A DNA stretch of 64,000 bases from Dallia pectoralis (taxonomy: Eukaryota > Chordata > Actinopteri > Esociformes > Umbridae), in contig CM055744.1 in assembly GCA_029465975.1 (NCBI GenBank), positions 7,785,192-7,849,191 on the forward strand, in the 5' to 3' direction. The first letter of the stretch is position 1. Each line of letters begins with the position of its first letter. Below the pieces are notes generated by a model. It saw nothing but the letters and a program-made list of their open reading frames with translations, had not been told where the DNA came from and searched no databases. Positions 44,710-54,961 of this stretch are shown piece after piece. A program made the position numbers and the translations under genes.

Positions 44710-44919
44710 GTCAGGTTCCGATGGCTCATTTCGTTGTGGTCGCTTATTCTCTCACGTTCACGATGTTAGTTAGAGGTTAGTGTTTGCTTGGTAGAAATTA
44801 TTGCTGTAGTTAGAATGTGTTTATAAGTCGCTGTGTAGCGCAATATTATTTGAAGCTAGTTAGTGTTTTTCGCCGTTCTCTGTTTGTTTTCATGCGCTAC
44901 ACCAACCGCAATCGTGACA
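44710..44919 (+). mobile_element. R-U5 LTR fragment in opposite orientation
   Basis: On + the sequence GTCGCTTATTCTC, then TAAGTCGCTGTGTAGCGCAA, TTTTTCGCCGTTCTCTGTTT and a terminal ATCGTGACA follow the order of the LTR at 51721-51971. It faces opposite to the R-U5 fragment at 43698-43826. Confidence 0.6.
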
Positions 44920-45004
44920 TGAATGCTTTCCATGGAAACCATTACAATGTCAATCAGATTTGTATGATCTTTCAATGTACCATAATGACACAACGCTACA
45001 TCCA

Positions 45005-45045
45005 GTTACTGTGACATGAGTGTATGTAAACTTCTGACTGAGGCC
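45005..45045 (+). mobile_element. Sleeping Beauty-like right terminal repeat fragment
   Basis: GAGTGTATGTAAACTTCTGA at 45017 matches the right-hand direct-repeat motif of Sleeping Beauty-type elements. The adjoining body is not preserved. Confidence 0.5.
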
Positions 45046-45059
45046 GTGTCTATGATTCT

Positions 45060-48000
45060 AACATCTGCATCTTTTTGGCATTGTTTGTGGGGTTTTTTCA
45101 AAGAAAAAACTGAGGAATGATATGAAGGCAAAGCTTAAGAAAACAGCACTTAATAACAATTAGGCCATTTATTTAAGATGACACGGATGAATTTCAAGCA
45201 AGAATGTTGTGTTATTATAAAGTAAGAAGATTCATTTTAACAAGGACTGATGTAGAACACCTCCGCTCAACTGAATCCATCATTTGGAAAGCCCACATTC
45301 ACACCAGCACCAGCTTGTTCCGGAGTTCAGAAATGCAGACCGACTGACTTTTGCCCCCTGGCTGTTGAGGGAACATTCTAGAAAATATAATTGAAGCATA
45401 TCACTCTCCATTTTCTTCTAGCCGTGTGTAGTTGGAAGAGAAGTCGCATTACTGTTATTACATGATTACGGTGGGAATTCAGCTGAATTGACAACGCCAG
45501 AGAATTAAATTGACAGGCTGTTTTGATTCATTGCAGATGTGTTAGGAGTAGGGTGGCTTCTAGGCCTGCTCCAAGTCAAAGAGGACCTGTAATCAGCTGA
45601 GGGACTGCTCTGTGTTCGAGCACACAGTCTCTGGCTGTTGTGGAAGTGGGCTGTGGGCCAGTGCATCTGCACATTTCTACAATTGAGATTGAGCCATCAG
45701 TTACTATTCCATTCAGAATACAGAGACGCTAAAATCAACAAACGAGATTTTACAGGGGCTGTGCCTACCTGAAAACAATGCATGTTTAGAAACGTCTGAG
45801 ACTGTGAGACTAACTTGCATGGTGCAGTCTTTTGCTAGATTATTGTGATGTTGGCAAAAACATGCTTGACGACCCCTCCCTCCCACCCTCTGAAAAAATA
45901 TCTTTCCTTCTGCTATAAAGTATTTAAGGGTTACAAATATAATTCACCACGACGGAAACAAAATGAAAGTTCAGGCAGGAGAGTATCATAAACTTGTTTT
46001 GAGCTTGAGTTTAACTACAGACAGTTTCATTAGTCACTGATGGCTATGTTTGGTCTTGGTGCCGGGAGGGAACGCAGCTGACCCTGTCTCTGTACACACT
46101 GTCGGTTTTTACACATTAGCCTCACTTGAGCACATCTGTCAACAACAGGACAGCTATTTCTGTAAAGTACAACCGGCACAAAAATAATACTGAACAAAAC
46201 ACATCCATACATGTGTTTCTATCCCGAGAAATGGCTTGTTTTTCCGCAACTATTTTTTATAATTCGAGATCCGTGTTGATTGCTCCGTTTATCTCTGCCC
46301 TTAGGCCACTTTAAACACTCAAGAACATTGCTCATCTAAACAAAGAGCACGACATATTTTGTTGGCCTAAGATGGTCAATTAGATCCTGTTTACCTTAAC
46401 CAAAAACGTGAAAGTGAAAACCTTTATCTCATTTTTTCTCTGTGAAGTTTAATAAGAACGAAAATGAATGCACCAATAAGATTGTTATTTGGTTGACACT
46501 ATGGGTAGTGGGTAGGTCTACAATTTCTTTGCATTTATCATCAGTACTTCAAAGAAAACATAGTATTCTGTCTAACATAGATATGTGCATATAATCCAAG
46601 ATGTTGTGAATTCCTTAAAATATTCAGAACTACTGTTAACACAACAGTTTTAAAAATAGTATAACTTTAAGCACCATAGGCACAATACAGTCAACATCTT
46701 TCAAAAGTTTAGAAATTATAAGGAACTGTCCGACTTATGAAGTATTTAACATAAACTTACAAAAGTCATGAGATCAAAAGGTGGTCTCTTATCATCCAAT
46801 TAAATTGGATTAAATAAATATGATATTTACATCTCTTTCTCACCAAAAAATATTGTTTACAGAACTATGATTACAAAGTTGCATGTGTTATACGGTTTGT
46901 TTCTGACATAAAGGAAAAACGTCTCCAAACAGTCTCACTGCCATGTTGATCTGAACCTTGTTCTAAGATATACTATAACAAAGTCCCACTTGGGCCCAGC
47001 CTAACTGTCGGCTTCAGTCGACTACTTCCTGTGAAGTACATTTCTAAAAATGCAACAGCGCAAACTTCAATCATTGATCGACACAGTTAACGTAGTTGGA
47101 ACATGTTCATGAATGACAAATGTACTTCCTACTTTAACAGAGGCCCATTCTGATTAACCAAGCTATTACACTGGCTCCACTTATTGTTTATGTAGCTCCT
47201 CATAAATGTTGCAGATTAAAGTGCACTTCCCACATTTGTCTCCACTCGTTATCCGTTCCATAGTCGTCTTACTCTTCCAGAATTGTGGTAACGGATGACC
47301 AACTCATTGACAAAAACGCTTTTTGTCAAGTATGCTAACTGCTCAACTTGCCCACGACAGTGTTTTTAAAAGTAGGTTGATGACTATTTTGGCATTTCAA
47401 TCAATATTTCCAGCTAACCAGGAGAAGTCGTAGCATTTAATTTAAGAGATTTTTTAAGATTAAACCGCGAGGGATAATCCCCTTACCCAATAGGCATCTG
47501 AGCTCCAAACACTTATGTACATGAGATATTTTAGTTTTGTTAATAAAATGACATGCATTTGTTTTGGCTCTGTCAGCACTGGTATTTTGTGTAAATTGAG
47601 ATCAATTATGAATTATTATATATATGAGCTATAACTTCATGAATAATTTCATTCAAACTGTATTGTTTGATTGCATTTATGCAGGTTATGGGGCCCAGTA
47701 GAATATCCCTACACAAACATTGCACAGTGCATACCAGGTCATTTATATCGAGAAACAGAGAGATAACTAGATGAATACATGTCCCCAATGAGCTCTTTTC
47801 AATCTCCTCTTATTTCCTTATCATGTTTCACACACTGCGTATCACACTCAGACGTCCAGCAATAACCTTCATGCCTTGCTCATGCACTACAAGTACATTA
47901 TGCAATAACCACTCTTTCTCTTATGAAATAAACTTTCATAATTGTACAGCACCTGACAATAATAATACATTATTTTTCTTCTTATTCTTTTCTGAATATT

Positions 48001-49430
48001 AGGTCTGACATATCATCTAAACCACATAATGGAATGAACGGAAACGCTGAATTTGCAAAAGGACATTTGTTGACTCTTAAAGTCTAATGAGAAACAAAAG
48101 TGGTTGATAACATCACAGATCGTCTCAGAGGACCTCAGACAAAAAACGATTGTGAAGTGCAGTAATCGCAGCACAATACAAATAGAAGAAATGCACTCTG
48201 CCTGCAATCAATATTTGTCGACTGCACTTGCCTCTTAACATCTCCATTTCCATCTGCCTTCTTTTCTGTTCTGCATTCCAGCCAGCATCACTGCCATTTT
48301 GCGGACCAAAGTTTCCATCCACCCCAAGAAAATCAGCGACTGGACGGCGAAAGAACATACAGCGGCTATCAAAAGTATACGCACCCTTATCCGAAAAAAT
48401 CAGGACAAATCATGTCAGACATTTGTGACCTTTAAAATAAATAAAAAAAAATATCTCTGGTGCCAATGTTAGACGTGTCTGTCCCTTTAAGAGCACATGG
48501 GCATCATGGGAAAGAAAGTAGACAACTGGGAGTGGATAGAATGTAAGGATATAATTTCAGAGTGGAATATAGAAGCCCAAATGGCCAAGAGGATTTTTTG
48601 GATTTATTCAGAACCTAAAAAATAAAATAAAATTTATGCCAGGTAGACATTGGTTTGCCAAGCTTCCACGAGTACTAGCCAGCTAGCTAATGTGAAATAT
48701 ACCTTCTGCAACACATTACGTGGACAAAAATACATAAAGAAACTACACCAGAATAGCATCCTGGCACAACACTGTTCTGAACACTGGTCAGTAAGCTCTA
48801 CAATCTACAACTACAGCACACAAGCAAACCATTTTCCGTTAGATTGATCACTGTTTGACATCATTGGTGATATATGTTCAGTGTCATGGGTTTTTGCACT
48901 TTTCAATCATTGCCAGGGTACCGGCTTTACAGAATATGTCTCACGTTATATTTGCTTATGATTCAAACATTCCTTTGCCAGTGCACAAATATATTTCCCC
49001 CGCAACTTAGTTTCAGAGGCAAGACGCTCAAAGATACTTTCATTCTAGATGGGTAGTAAGTGACACTTAAGTTAGCATACTGCAATTGCCCTTTAGTACG
49101 TCTGGTAAATAGTATAGACAGACAGATACAGTTCCATGACAATACTCCTAGGTTTTTTATGTAAATGGCTAAAGGTTCACCGAGTCATGCTTCAGATTGA
49201 CACAACTGTGCATAAGTGTAGTTCCCAAACCAAAGCAACTGGCAAACTCCAAGTGTGTGTGGACATGAGTCATATTTTAAGCTGTCAAGTTGTGAGAAGC
49301 ACTAACCTCTGACAGCGGAAAACGTCAATGTGAGTTATTTCTTGACTCGCGCTATATCGATACTTTAACAACTCATGTTATGTTGCCTGTTGCGCTAAAA
49401 ACGTCATTTTGGGATCTGCGTTTTTTGCAC
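45060..49430. other. No gene recognised
   Basis: Long AT-rich, mostly unique DNA. A possible transposon terminus (CAAAAGTATACGCACCCTTA at 48369) is the only structured item I can point to. Open frames are short and without motifs. Confidence 0.45.
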
Positions 49431-49439
49431 GGGCTGAAC

Positions 49440-50570
49440 CAGTAACGTTTAGCCCGTGAAAAGATTGCTGCAGTCAAACATACCACAGGTCCACAGAACC
49501 CAGAGGAGGTCAGAGTTTCCTAGTCTTGTGACCTACTGTGGACGTTTAATTCCGGACTTAGCCACCATGTCACAGACCCTCAGAGAACTCACAAAAAAGA
49601 CTAACTGTTGGAGTGGATCTCACAACATCAGTGTGAATTTGAGTCTCTGAAAGACAACATCAGCAGTGACCCAGGCACACTGCAATGGTGTTAGATGCCA
49701 GCCCAGTGGGTCTTGGCACGGTCTTAATCCAGACAGGTTTAACGCATTAGCCATTATATGGGGTTGCCGTCACTTTCATCTGTACTTAATAGGACACACA
49801 TTTACTGTTTACCTGCTGCTGGTGCCGAATCATCCTCATCTCCTCTCCATTTGATAAAACTTCTAACTTATATTTAATTAATATAACCCTAGAAATGATC
49901 TGTGGTCTACACGCTGAATCTGGGAACCCAGCAGATTACTTGTTCAGGCACATTGTCCCGGAGCAGGGACCACCACAACAACCATGGCTCAGAGCTGGGG
50001 ATTGTATCCGTTTTGTGGTTGATCACAATGATCTGCATGCCGTGACGCCGGCTGAAATCCAAGCAGCGACCCAATCTGACCTGTGTGTACTGAGAGACGT
50101 TAGCACATGGCAGTGGAACACCCATCGGAAACCATTAGCCGACCTGTCACCAACACAACTGTCTCAAATACGATGTATACACAAAAACATATTTAAACTC
50201 AAAGTGTCTGCGTCCAATATCCTGCCAGGGAAAATGCAGTTATTTTACCAGCAACACTGTAGAGCCATGGTTTACCAATGAAGGCCATATTGGAGTTGTA
50301 AAGACAAAAGGCTTCTTGGGTGAAAACGTATGGTCTCCTGGTTTCGATGAAAGTGTTGTGGAGTGCATCAAAGCCCGTCGTGCATGCCAAACATTAACTA
50401 ACACAACTTCCCAGACACCCCTATATAAGTCCACTCACAGCTGCTCCTGGACTGAAGTGTGGACTTCTGCTCTTTGCCAAAAGGAGAGTACCTGCTTGTA
50501 GTCATGGATGGTTACTAAATTTTCCAGCACATCTGCTAAGTCAATAATTCACAAGCTGGATAAAATGTAC
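49440..50570 (+). mobile_element. Degraded Ty3-type retrotransposon pol fragment
   Basis: Successive broken + frames show three parts. The end of reverse transcriptase reads VTYCGRLIPDLATMSQTLRE at 49522-49581. RNase H reads RFNALAIIWGCRHFHLYLIG at 49735-49800, then SGNPADYLFRHIVPEQ. An integrase zinc-binding region reads ESVVECIKARRACQ at 50349-50390, followed by a partial core and LVVMDGY-like end near 50505. gag, protease, most of RT and the integrase catalytic core are missing or broken. No LTRs were found around it, and its relation to the young element at 51589 is unknown. Confidence 0.8.
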
Positions 50571-50793
50571 TGTAAACCCCATCAACGTGCCGCCTATTTA
50601 TTTCCAGGTTTTTGTCCTCATTGATACGTGAAATTAGTTTGAATAGGAAATATAGTCATTGACCCGTTTTTAAATAATGATTTTGAAGTGTGTCTGTATC
50701 CTTCAAACTTAGCTTTCATTACATACTCCTCCATTTACAGAGCTATGGCATTCTATCTGAACATTTGTTGAGGAGAACTGAGGATATTTCACC

Positions 50794-50915
50794 TCATGCT
50801 CGCTGAAGCAACTCCTGCAAGTCGGATTGGCTTGATGGGCACTTCTTACTTGACATACTGTCAAGCTGTTCCTGCAACAGTTCGATACGGTTCAAATTCG
50901 ATAACTGTTGCGGCA
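50794..50915 (-). mobile_element. Tc1 transposase C-terminal fragment
   Basis: The - strand reads NLNRIELLQEQLDSM followed by KKCPSSQSDLQELLQRA, the C-terminal part (DLNPIELLWEQLDR...) of a fish Tc1 transposase. The rest is missing. Confidence 0.75.
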
Positions 50916-51588
50916 GGCCACTCACATCACTGACAGAAAACCAGCTGACTGCTTCTTCCCTAAAAACACTTCTTGCATCGTTTAGAGCTATGTTTCTCAG
51001 CATTTTCCTGTAGTAGGAAGAAATTGGCTTCAATCAAGCGCTATCCGCACAGTATGTCATTGTGTTGCTAAATAGAGTGATAACCTTGCTCAGATGTGCA
51101 CTGGAGCCACTTTGCTCTGTTCTGTGAAGGGAGTAGAACACAGCGTAGTACACAGCTCAGTACTCAGCTCAGTACTCAGCTCAGTACTCTATTATACGAG
51201 ATCTTTCAGTTATTGTCATTTCTTTACATAAATGAGCCGTAATTTGGTCTAAGTGTCCCTGCCAACTTCCCTTTAACTGCCCCTGTAACTGAGGTCCCAT
51301 GCTACCCAGAAAGGAAGTCATAAAACCCCATCACCTGTGGGATTTCCTTCTGTTTTTTAAATGTTCACATGTTTATTATAATGATGATAACAACAGCAAC
51401 TATTCCTGCCGTTTAAACAAATGATGTTTTCAAAGAGTTTTTATTTTGAGAAGTTGGGAGGGTGTGATGTCTGCGTTAGATGTGTCAGTCTGTTTAAAAG
51501 CAGATAGAGGTGAAAAATGAGACACTGTGGTGTTGATGGCGGACTATATAATGTAATGTAAGAACAGTGTGGAACAAAAGAGCCTAAG

Positions 51589-51971
51589 TGTAACGTGTGG
51601 TGTTTGTTGGGTACTGCACGTCTGGTTTCGGGTGTTCCACTTCCTGGTTTCTAGTTCACAGCTGGGTGTAATGTTGTCATTAGTTCGGGCTATAAAGGTT
51701 TTCTAGGAAGTCACCTCGGTGCTTATCATTGTTTGTTTCACGTCACAGTTATACGAGGGTGAGTGTTATTGGGTCGGAAAGACAAACTGTAGATTTTGTA
51801 GATGTTGTGTAAGTCGCTATATATGCGCACTATTATTTCTATTTCACAGTTTAGTTCCTTTTCGCCGTACTCGGTTTGTTTTGTGTTTGAGCATATAAAT
51901 AAACCTTCTTTAAACCGATTACTGGACTCTGCACATGGCTTTCACTGCACTACGCCGCTCCATCCGTGACA
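51589..51971 (+). repeat. 5' LTR
   Basis: TATAAA at 51691-51696 predicts RNA start near 51719-51721, giving U3 of about 131 bp. R begins GCTTATCATTG. AATAAA at 51898-51903 predicts cleavage near 51920-51930. The LTR ends TGACA. Confidence 0.92.
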
Positions 51972-54496
51972 GAATGATAAGCCACCCAAAAAGCCCGCAG
52001 AGCCGGACGGTGAGTGGATTCCTCGGAGGGGCAAGCTATAGCGCTCCGAGGTATGAAGCTCACCGTCAACCCACGGAGCAGCAGGAGCGGCGCTACACCT
52101 GGCAGGGTGATTGGGGGTCCGACTCCCTCTCCTCGGATGATGAGGAGGCGGTCTACGAGCGAGTGGAGGAGGACTCCCTGGAAGACGCCCTGCTATGGGA
52201 TCCCGTCCTCAGTCGACTAGTCCCCGCAACATCGGACGTCGGCTGGGGCGGGCAGAAGACACCGCCCACTGTTCCGGGGCTGCAGACAGGAGGAGGAAAA
52301 CCCCTGGAGCTACAGCCACTACCCCCGCCGTGGGAAGACCCTTTTCTGCCGCCGACGACAGGGACAGAAAAACCCCCGGAGGGGTTGGATGAACAGCCCT
52401 CAGCTGTTATTAGGACGTGGTGGAGGACATGGCTGGAGCTACAGCCACAAACCCCGCAGTGGGAAGACCCTTTTCGGCCACCGACGTCAGGGACAGAAAA
52501 ACCCCCGGAGGGGTTGGATGATCAGCCCTCGGCTGTTATTAGGACGTGGTGGAGGACATGGCTGGATTTACAGGAGCCAGCGCCTGAGATGGTCGCCACC
52601 ACGCTTGCGCCTGAGATGGTCGCCGTCACGCCAGCGTTCACGATGGTTCCTGCCGTCCCGCCAGCGCCCAAGATGGCTACTGCCGTCACGCCAGCGCTCA
52701 AGATGGCTGCCGTCGTCCCGCCGGCGCTCAAGATGGCTGTTGCCGTCACGCCAGCGCTCAAGATGGCTGCCGTCGTCCCGCCAGCGCTCAAGATGGCTGT
52801 TGCCGTCCCGCCAGCGCCCAAGATGGCTGCTGCCGTCACGCCAGCGCTCAAGATGGCTGCCGTCGTCCCGCCGGCGCTCAAGATGGCTGTTGCCGTCACG
52901 CCAGCGCCCACGATGGCTCCGCCGTCACGCCAGCGTCCACGATGGCTCCCGCCGTCCCGCCAGCGCCCAAGATGGCTACCGTCGTCCCGCCAGCGCCCAA
53001 GATGGCTGCCGCCGTCACGCCAGCGTCACGATGGCTCCCGCCGTCCCGCCAGCGCTCAAGATGGTTGTTGCCGGCACGCCAGCGCTCAAGATGGCTGCCG
53101 TCGTCCCGCCGGCGCTCAAGATGGCTGTTGCTGTCACGCCAGCGCTCAAGATGGCTGCCGCCGTCCCGCCAGCGCTCAAGATGGCTGCCGTCGTCCCGCC
53201 GGCGCTCAAGATGGCTGTTGCCGTCACGCCAGCGCCCACGATGGCTCCCGCCGTCACGCCAGCGTCCAAGATGGTTACCGTCGTTCCGCCAGCGCCCAAG
53301 ATGGCTGTTGCCGTCACGCCAGCGCCCACGATGGCTCCCGCCGTCACGCCAGCGCTCAAGATGGCTGTGGCTGTCACGCCAGCGCCCAAGATGGCTGCCA
53401 CCGTCACGCCAGTGCCCACAATGGCTGCCGCATCGCCGCCCACAATGGCTGCCGCATCGCCGCCCACAATGGCTGCCGCATCGCCGCCCAAGATGGCTGC
53501 CGCATCGCCGCCCACAATGGCTGCCGCATCGCCGCCCACAATGGCTGCCGCATCGCCGCCCAAGATGGCTGCCGCATCGCCGCCCACAATGGCTGCCGCA
53601 CGCCGCCCACGAAGGCCGCGCCACGACGACGCCCACGATGGCCGCCGCCACGACGACGCTCACGATGGCCGCCGCCACGACGACGCTCACGATGGCCGCC
53701 GCCACGACTACGCTCACGATGGCCGCCGCCACGACGACGCTCACGATGGCCGCCGCCACGACATCGCTCACGATGGCCGCCGCCACGACATCGCTCACGA
53801 TGGCCGCCGCCACGACGACGCTCACGATGGCCGCCGCCACGACGACGCCACGATGGCCGCCGCCACGACGACGCTCACGATGGCCGCCGCCACGACGACG
53901 CTCACGATGGCCGCCGCCACGACGACGCTCACGATGGCCGCCGCCACGACCACGCTCACGATGGCCGCCGCCACGACCACGCTCACGATGGCCGCCGCCA
54001 CGACGACGCTCACGATGGCCGCCGCCACGACTACGCTCACGAGGGCCGCCGCCACGACTACGCTCACGATGGCCGCCGCCACGACTACGCTCACGATGGC
54101 CGCCGCCACGACTACGCTCACGATGGCCGCCGCCACGACTACGCTCACGATGGCCGCCGCCACGATTACGCTCACGATGGCCGCCGCCACGTCGCCAACG
54201 ATGGCCTCCGCCACGTCGCCCACGATGGCCTCCGCCACGTCGCCCACGATGGCCTCCGCCCCGTCGCCCACGATGGCCTCCGCCACGTCGCCCACGATGG
54301 CCTCCGCCACGTCGCCAACGATGGCCTCCGCCACGTCGCCAACGATGGCCTCCGCCACGTCGCCCACGATGGCCGCCGCCACGACGCACCCTCAGCCGCT
54401 CAAACTGGCGGCCTCTCAGCCGCTCGAGATGGCGGTCGGCTACCGTGGCCTATTCAGGTCTGGACCGGTGGTCCTGGACTGACCCTTTGGGGTTGA
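51935..54496 (+). CDS. Open frame of the LTR element, mostly low-complexity repeat
   Basis: An 853-codon frame starts at an ATG inside the 5' LTR (a second Met at 51974 overlaps the primer site). Residues 1-110 are non-repetitive and acidic in part (SLSSDDEEAVYERVEEDSLE). A roughly 50-residue unit containing PPEGLD and QPSAVIRTWWRTWL follows twice. From about residue 225 it runs through the minisatellite, where small indels carry it through different frames of the repeat. Another + frame (52389-54482) keeps the MAAA(T/S) pattern and the end QPLEMAVGYRGLFRSGPVVL. No gag, zinc knuckle or enzyme motif is seen. Because all + frames lack stops here, coding status is doubtful; it could be a degenerate gag-like or accessory protein, or none. 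Confidence 0.35.
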   Translation: MAFTALRRSIRDRMISHPKSPQSRTVSGFLGGASYSAPRYEAHRQPTEQQERRYTWQGDWGSDSLSSDDEEAVYERVEEDSLEDALLWDPVLSRLVPATSDVGWGGQKTPPTVPGLQTGGGKPLELQPLPPPWEDPFLPPTTGTEKPPEGLDEQPSAVIRTWWRTWLELQPQTPQWEDPFRPPTSGTEKPPEGLDDQPSAVIRTWWRTWLDLQEPAPEMVATTLAPEMVAVTPAFTMVPAVPPAPKMATAVTPALKMAAVVPPALKMAVAVTPALKMAAVVPPALKMAVAVPPAPKMAAAVTPALKMAAVVPPALKMAVAVTPAPTMAPPSRQRPRWLPPSRQRPRWLPSSRQRPRWLPPSRQRHDGSRRPASAQDGCCRHASAQDGCRRPAGAQDGCCCHASAQDGCRRPASAQDGCRRPAGAQDGCCRHASAHDGSRRHASVQDGYRRSASAQDGCCRHASAHDGSRRHASAQDGCGCHASAQDGCHRHASAHNGCRIAAHNGCRIAAHNGCRIAAQDGCRIAAHNGCRIAAHNGCRIAAQDGCRIAAHNGCRTPPTKAAPRRRPRWPPPRRRSRWPPPRRRSRWPPPRLRSRWPPPRRRSRWPPPRHRSRWPPPRHRSRWPPPRRRSRWPPPRRRHDGRRHDDAHDGRRHDDAHDGRRHDDAHDGRRHDHAHDGRRHDHAHDGRRHDDAHDGRRHDYAHEGRRHDYAHDGRRHDYAHDGRRHDYAHDGRRHDYAHDGRRHDYAHDGRRHVANDGLRHVAHDGLRHVAHDGLRPVAHDGLRHVAHDGLRHVANDGLRHVANDGLRHVAHDGRRHDAPSAAQTGGLSAARDGGRLPWPIQVWTGGPGLTLWG
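51973..51982 (+). other. Putative self-priming primer-binding site
   Basis: AATGATAAGC begins 2 nt after the LTR end and is the exact reverse complement of GCTTATCATT (51721-51730), the predicted 5' end of the RNA. Tf1 and sushi-group Ty3 elements prime this way with about 11 nt. Confidence 0.65.
52590..54385. repeat. Minisatellite of 24-30-bp units each with ATGGC core
   Basis: Three successive blocks are seen. The first has units of about 30 bp with CGCCAGCGCTCAAGATGGCT (52590-53420). The second has 24 bp with CCCACAATGGCTGCCGCATC (53415-53610). The third has 27 then 24 bp with CACGATGGCCGCCGCCACGA (53620-54180) and CACGATGGCCTCCGCCACGT (54185-54385). It is CpG-rich with very few stops on either strand. 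Confidence 0.93.
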
Positions 54497-54565
54497 CTGT
54501 GGGTCTTCTCCTGTTGCTCCCTTGTGTTCTTTCATGTTAGGTTGGCTATCTGGGAGCTAGCCGTT

Positions 54566-54576
54566 AAATGGGGGGT
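54566..54576 (+). other. Polypurine tract before the 3' LTR
   Basis: AAATGGGGGGT sits directly before TAC-TGTAACG, the position expected for plus-strand priming. A T interrupts the purines. Confidence 0.6.
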
Positions 54577-54578
54577 AC

Positions 54579-54961
54579 TGTAACGTGTGGTGTTTGTTGG
54601 GTACTGCACGTCTGGTTTCGGGTGTTCCACTTCCTGGTTTCTAGTTCACAGCTGGGTGTAATGTTGTCATTAGTTCGGGCTATAAAGGTTTTCTAGGAAG
54701 TCACCTCGGTGCTTATCATTGTTTGTTTCACGTCACAGTTATACGAGGGTGAGTGTTATTGGGTCGGAAAGACAAACTGTAGATTTTGTAGATGTTGTGT
54801 AAGTCGCTATATATGCGCACTATTATTTCTATTTCACAGTTTAGTTCCTTTTCGCCGTACTCGGTTTGTTTTGTGTTTGAGCATATAAATAAACCTTCTT
54901 TAAACCGATTACTGGACTCTGCACCTGGCTTTCACTGCACTACGCCGCTCCATCCGTGACA
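54579..54961 (+). repeat. 3' LTR
   Basis: Matches the 5' LTR base for base by eye except C at 54925 (A in the 5' copy). TATAAA is at 54681-54686 and AATAAA at 54888-54893. Confidence 0.92.

Larger units (their letters stand above)
51589..54961 (+). mobile_element. Complete non-autonomous LTR retrotransposon, self-priming type
   Basis: A 3373-bp element flanked by the 5-bp duplication CTAAG (51584-51588 and 54962-54966). Its 383-bp LTRs (51589-51971, 54579-54961) start TGTAACG and end CCGTGACA. By eye they differ at one base (51935 A, 54925 C), so insertion is very recent. Each LTR has TATAAA, a poly(A) signal and a predicted start 30 bp after the TATA box. There is no tRNA-like primer site; instead AATGATAAGC just inside the LTR is complementary to GCTTATCATT at the predicted RNA start. 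The interior lacks protease, RT and integrase, so movement must depend on another element. Decayed relatives lie at 38036-38750 and 43698-44919. Confidence 0.9.

Noticed and set aside
52896..54389. 497-codon - strand frame and other long antisense frames
   Set aside because: Shadows of the GC-rich minisatellite inside the LTR element, open in nearly all frames.
49440..54961. The Ty3 pol fragment as the pol gene of the young LTR element
   Set aside because: It lies outside the LTRs, is heavily broken and is separated by a Tc1 fragment, so it is an older unrelated insertion or at most a distant relative.
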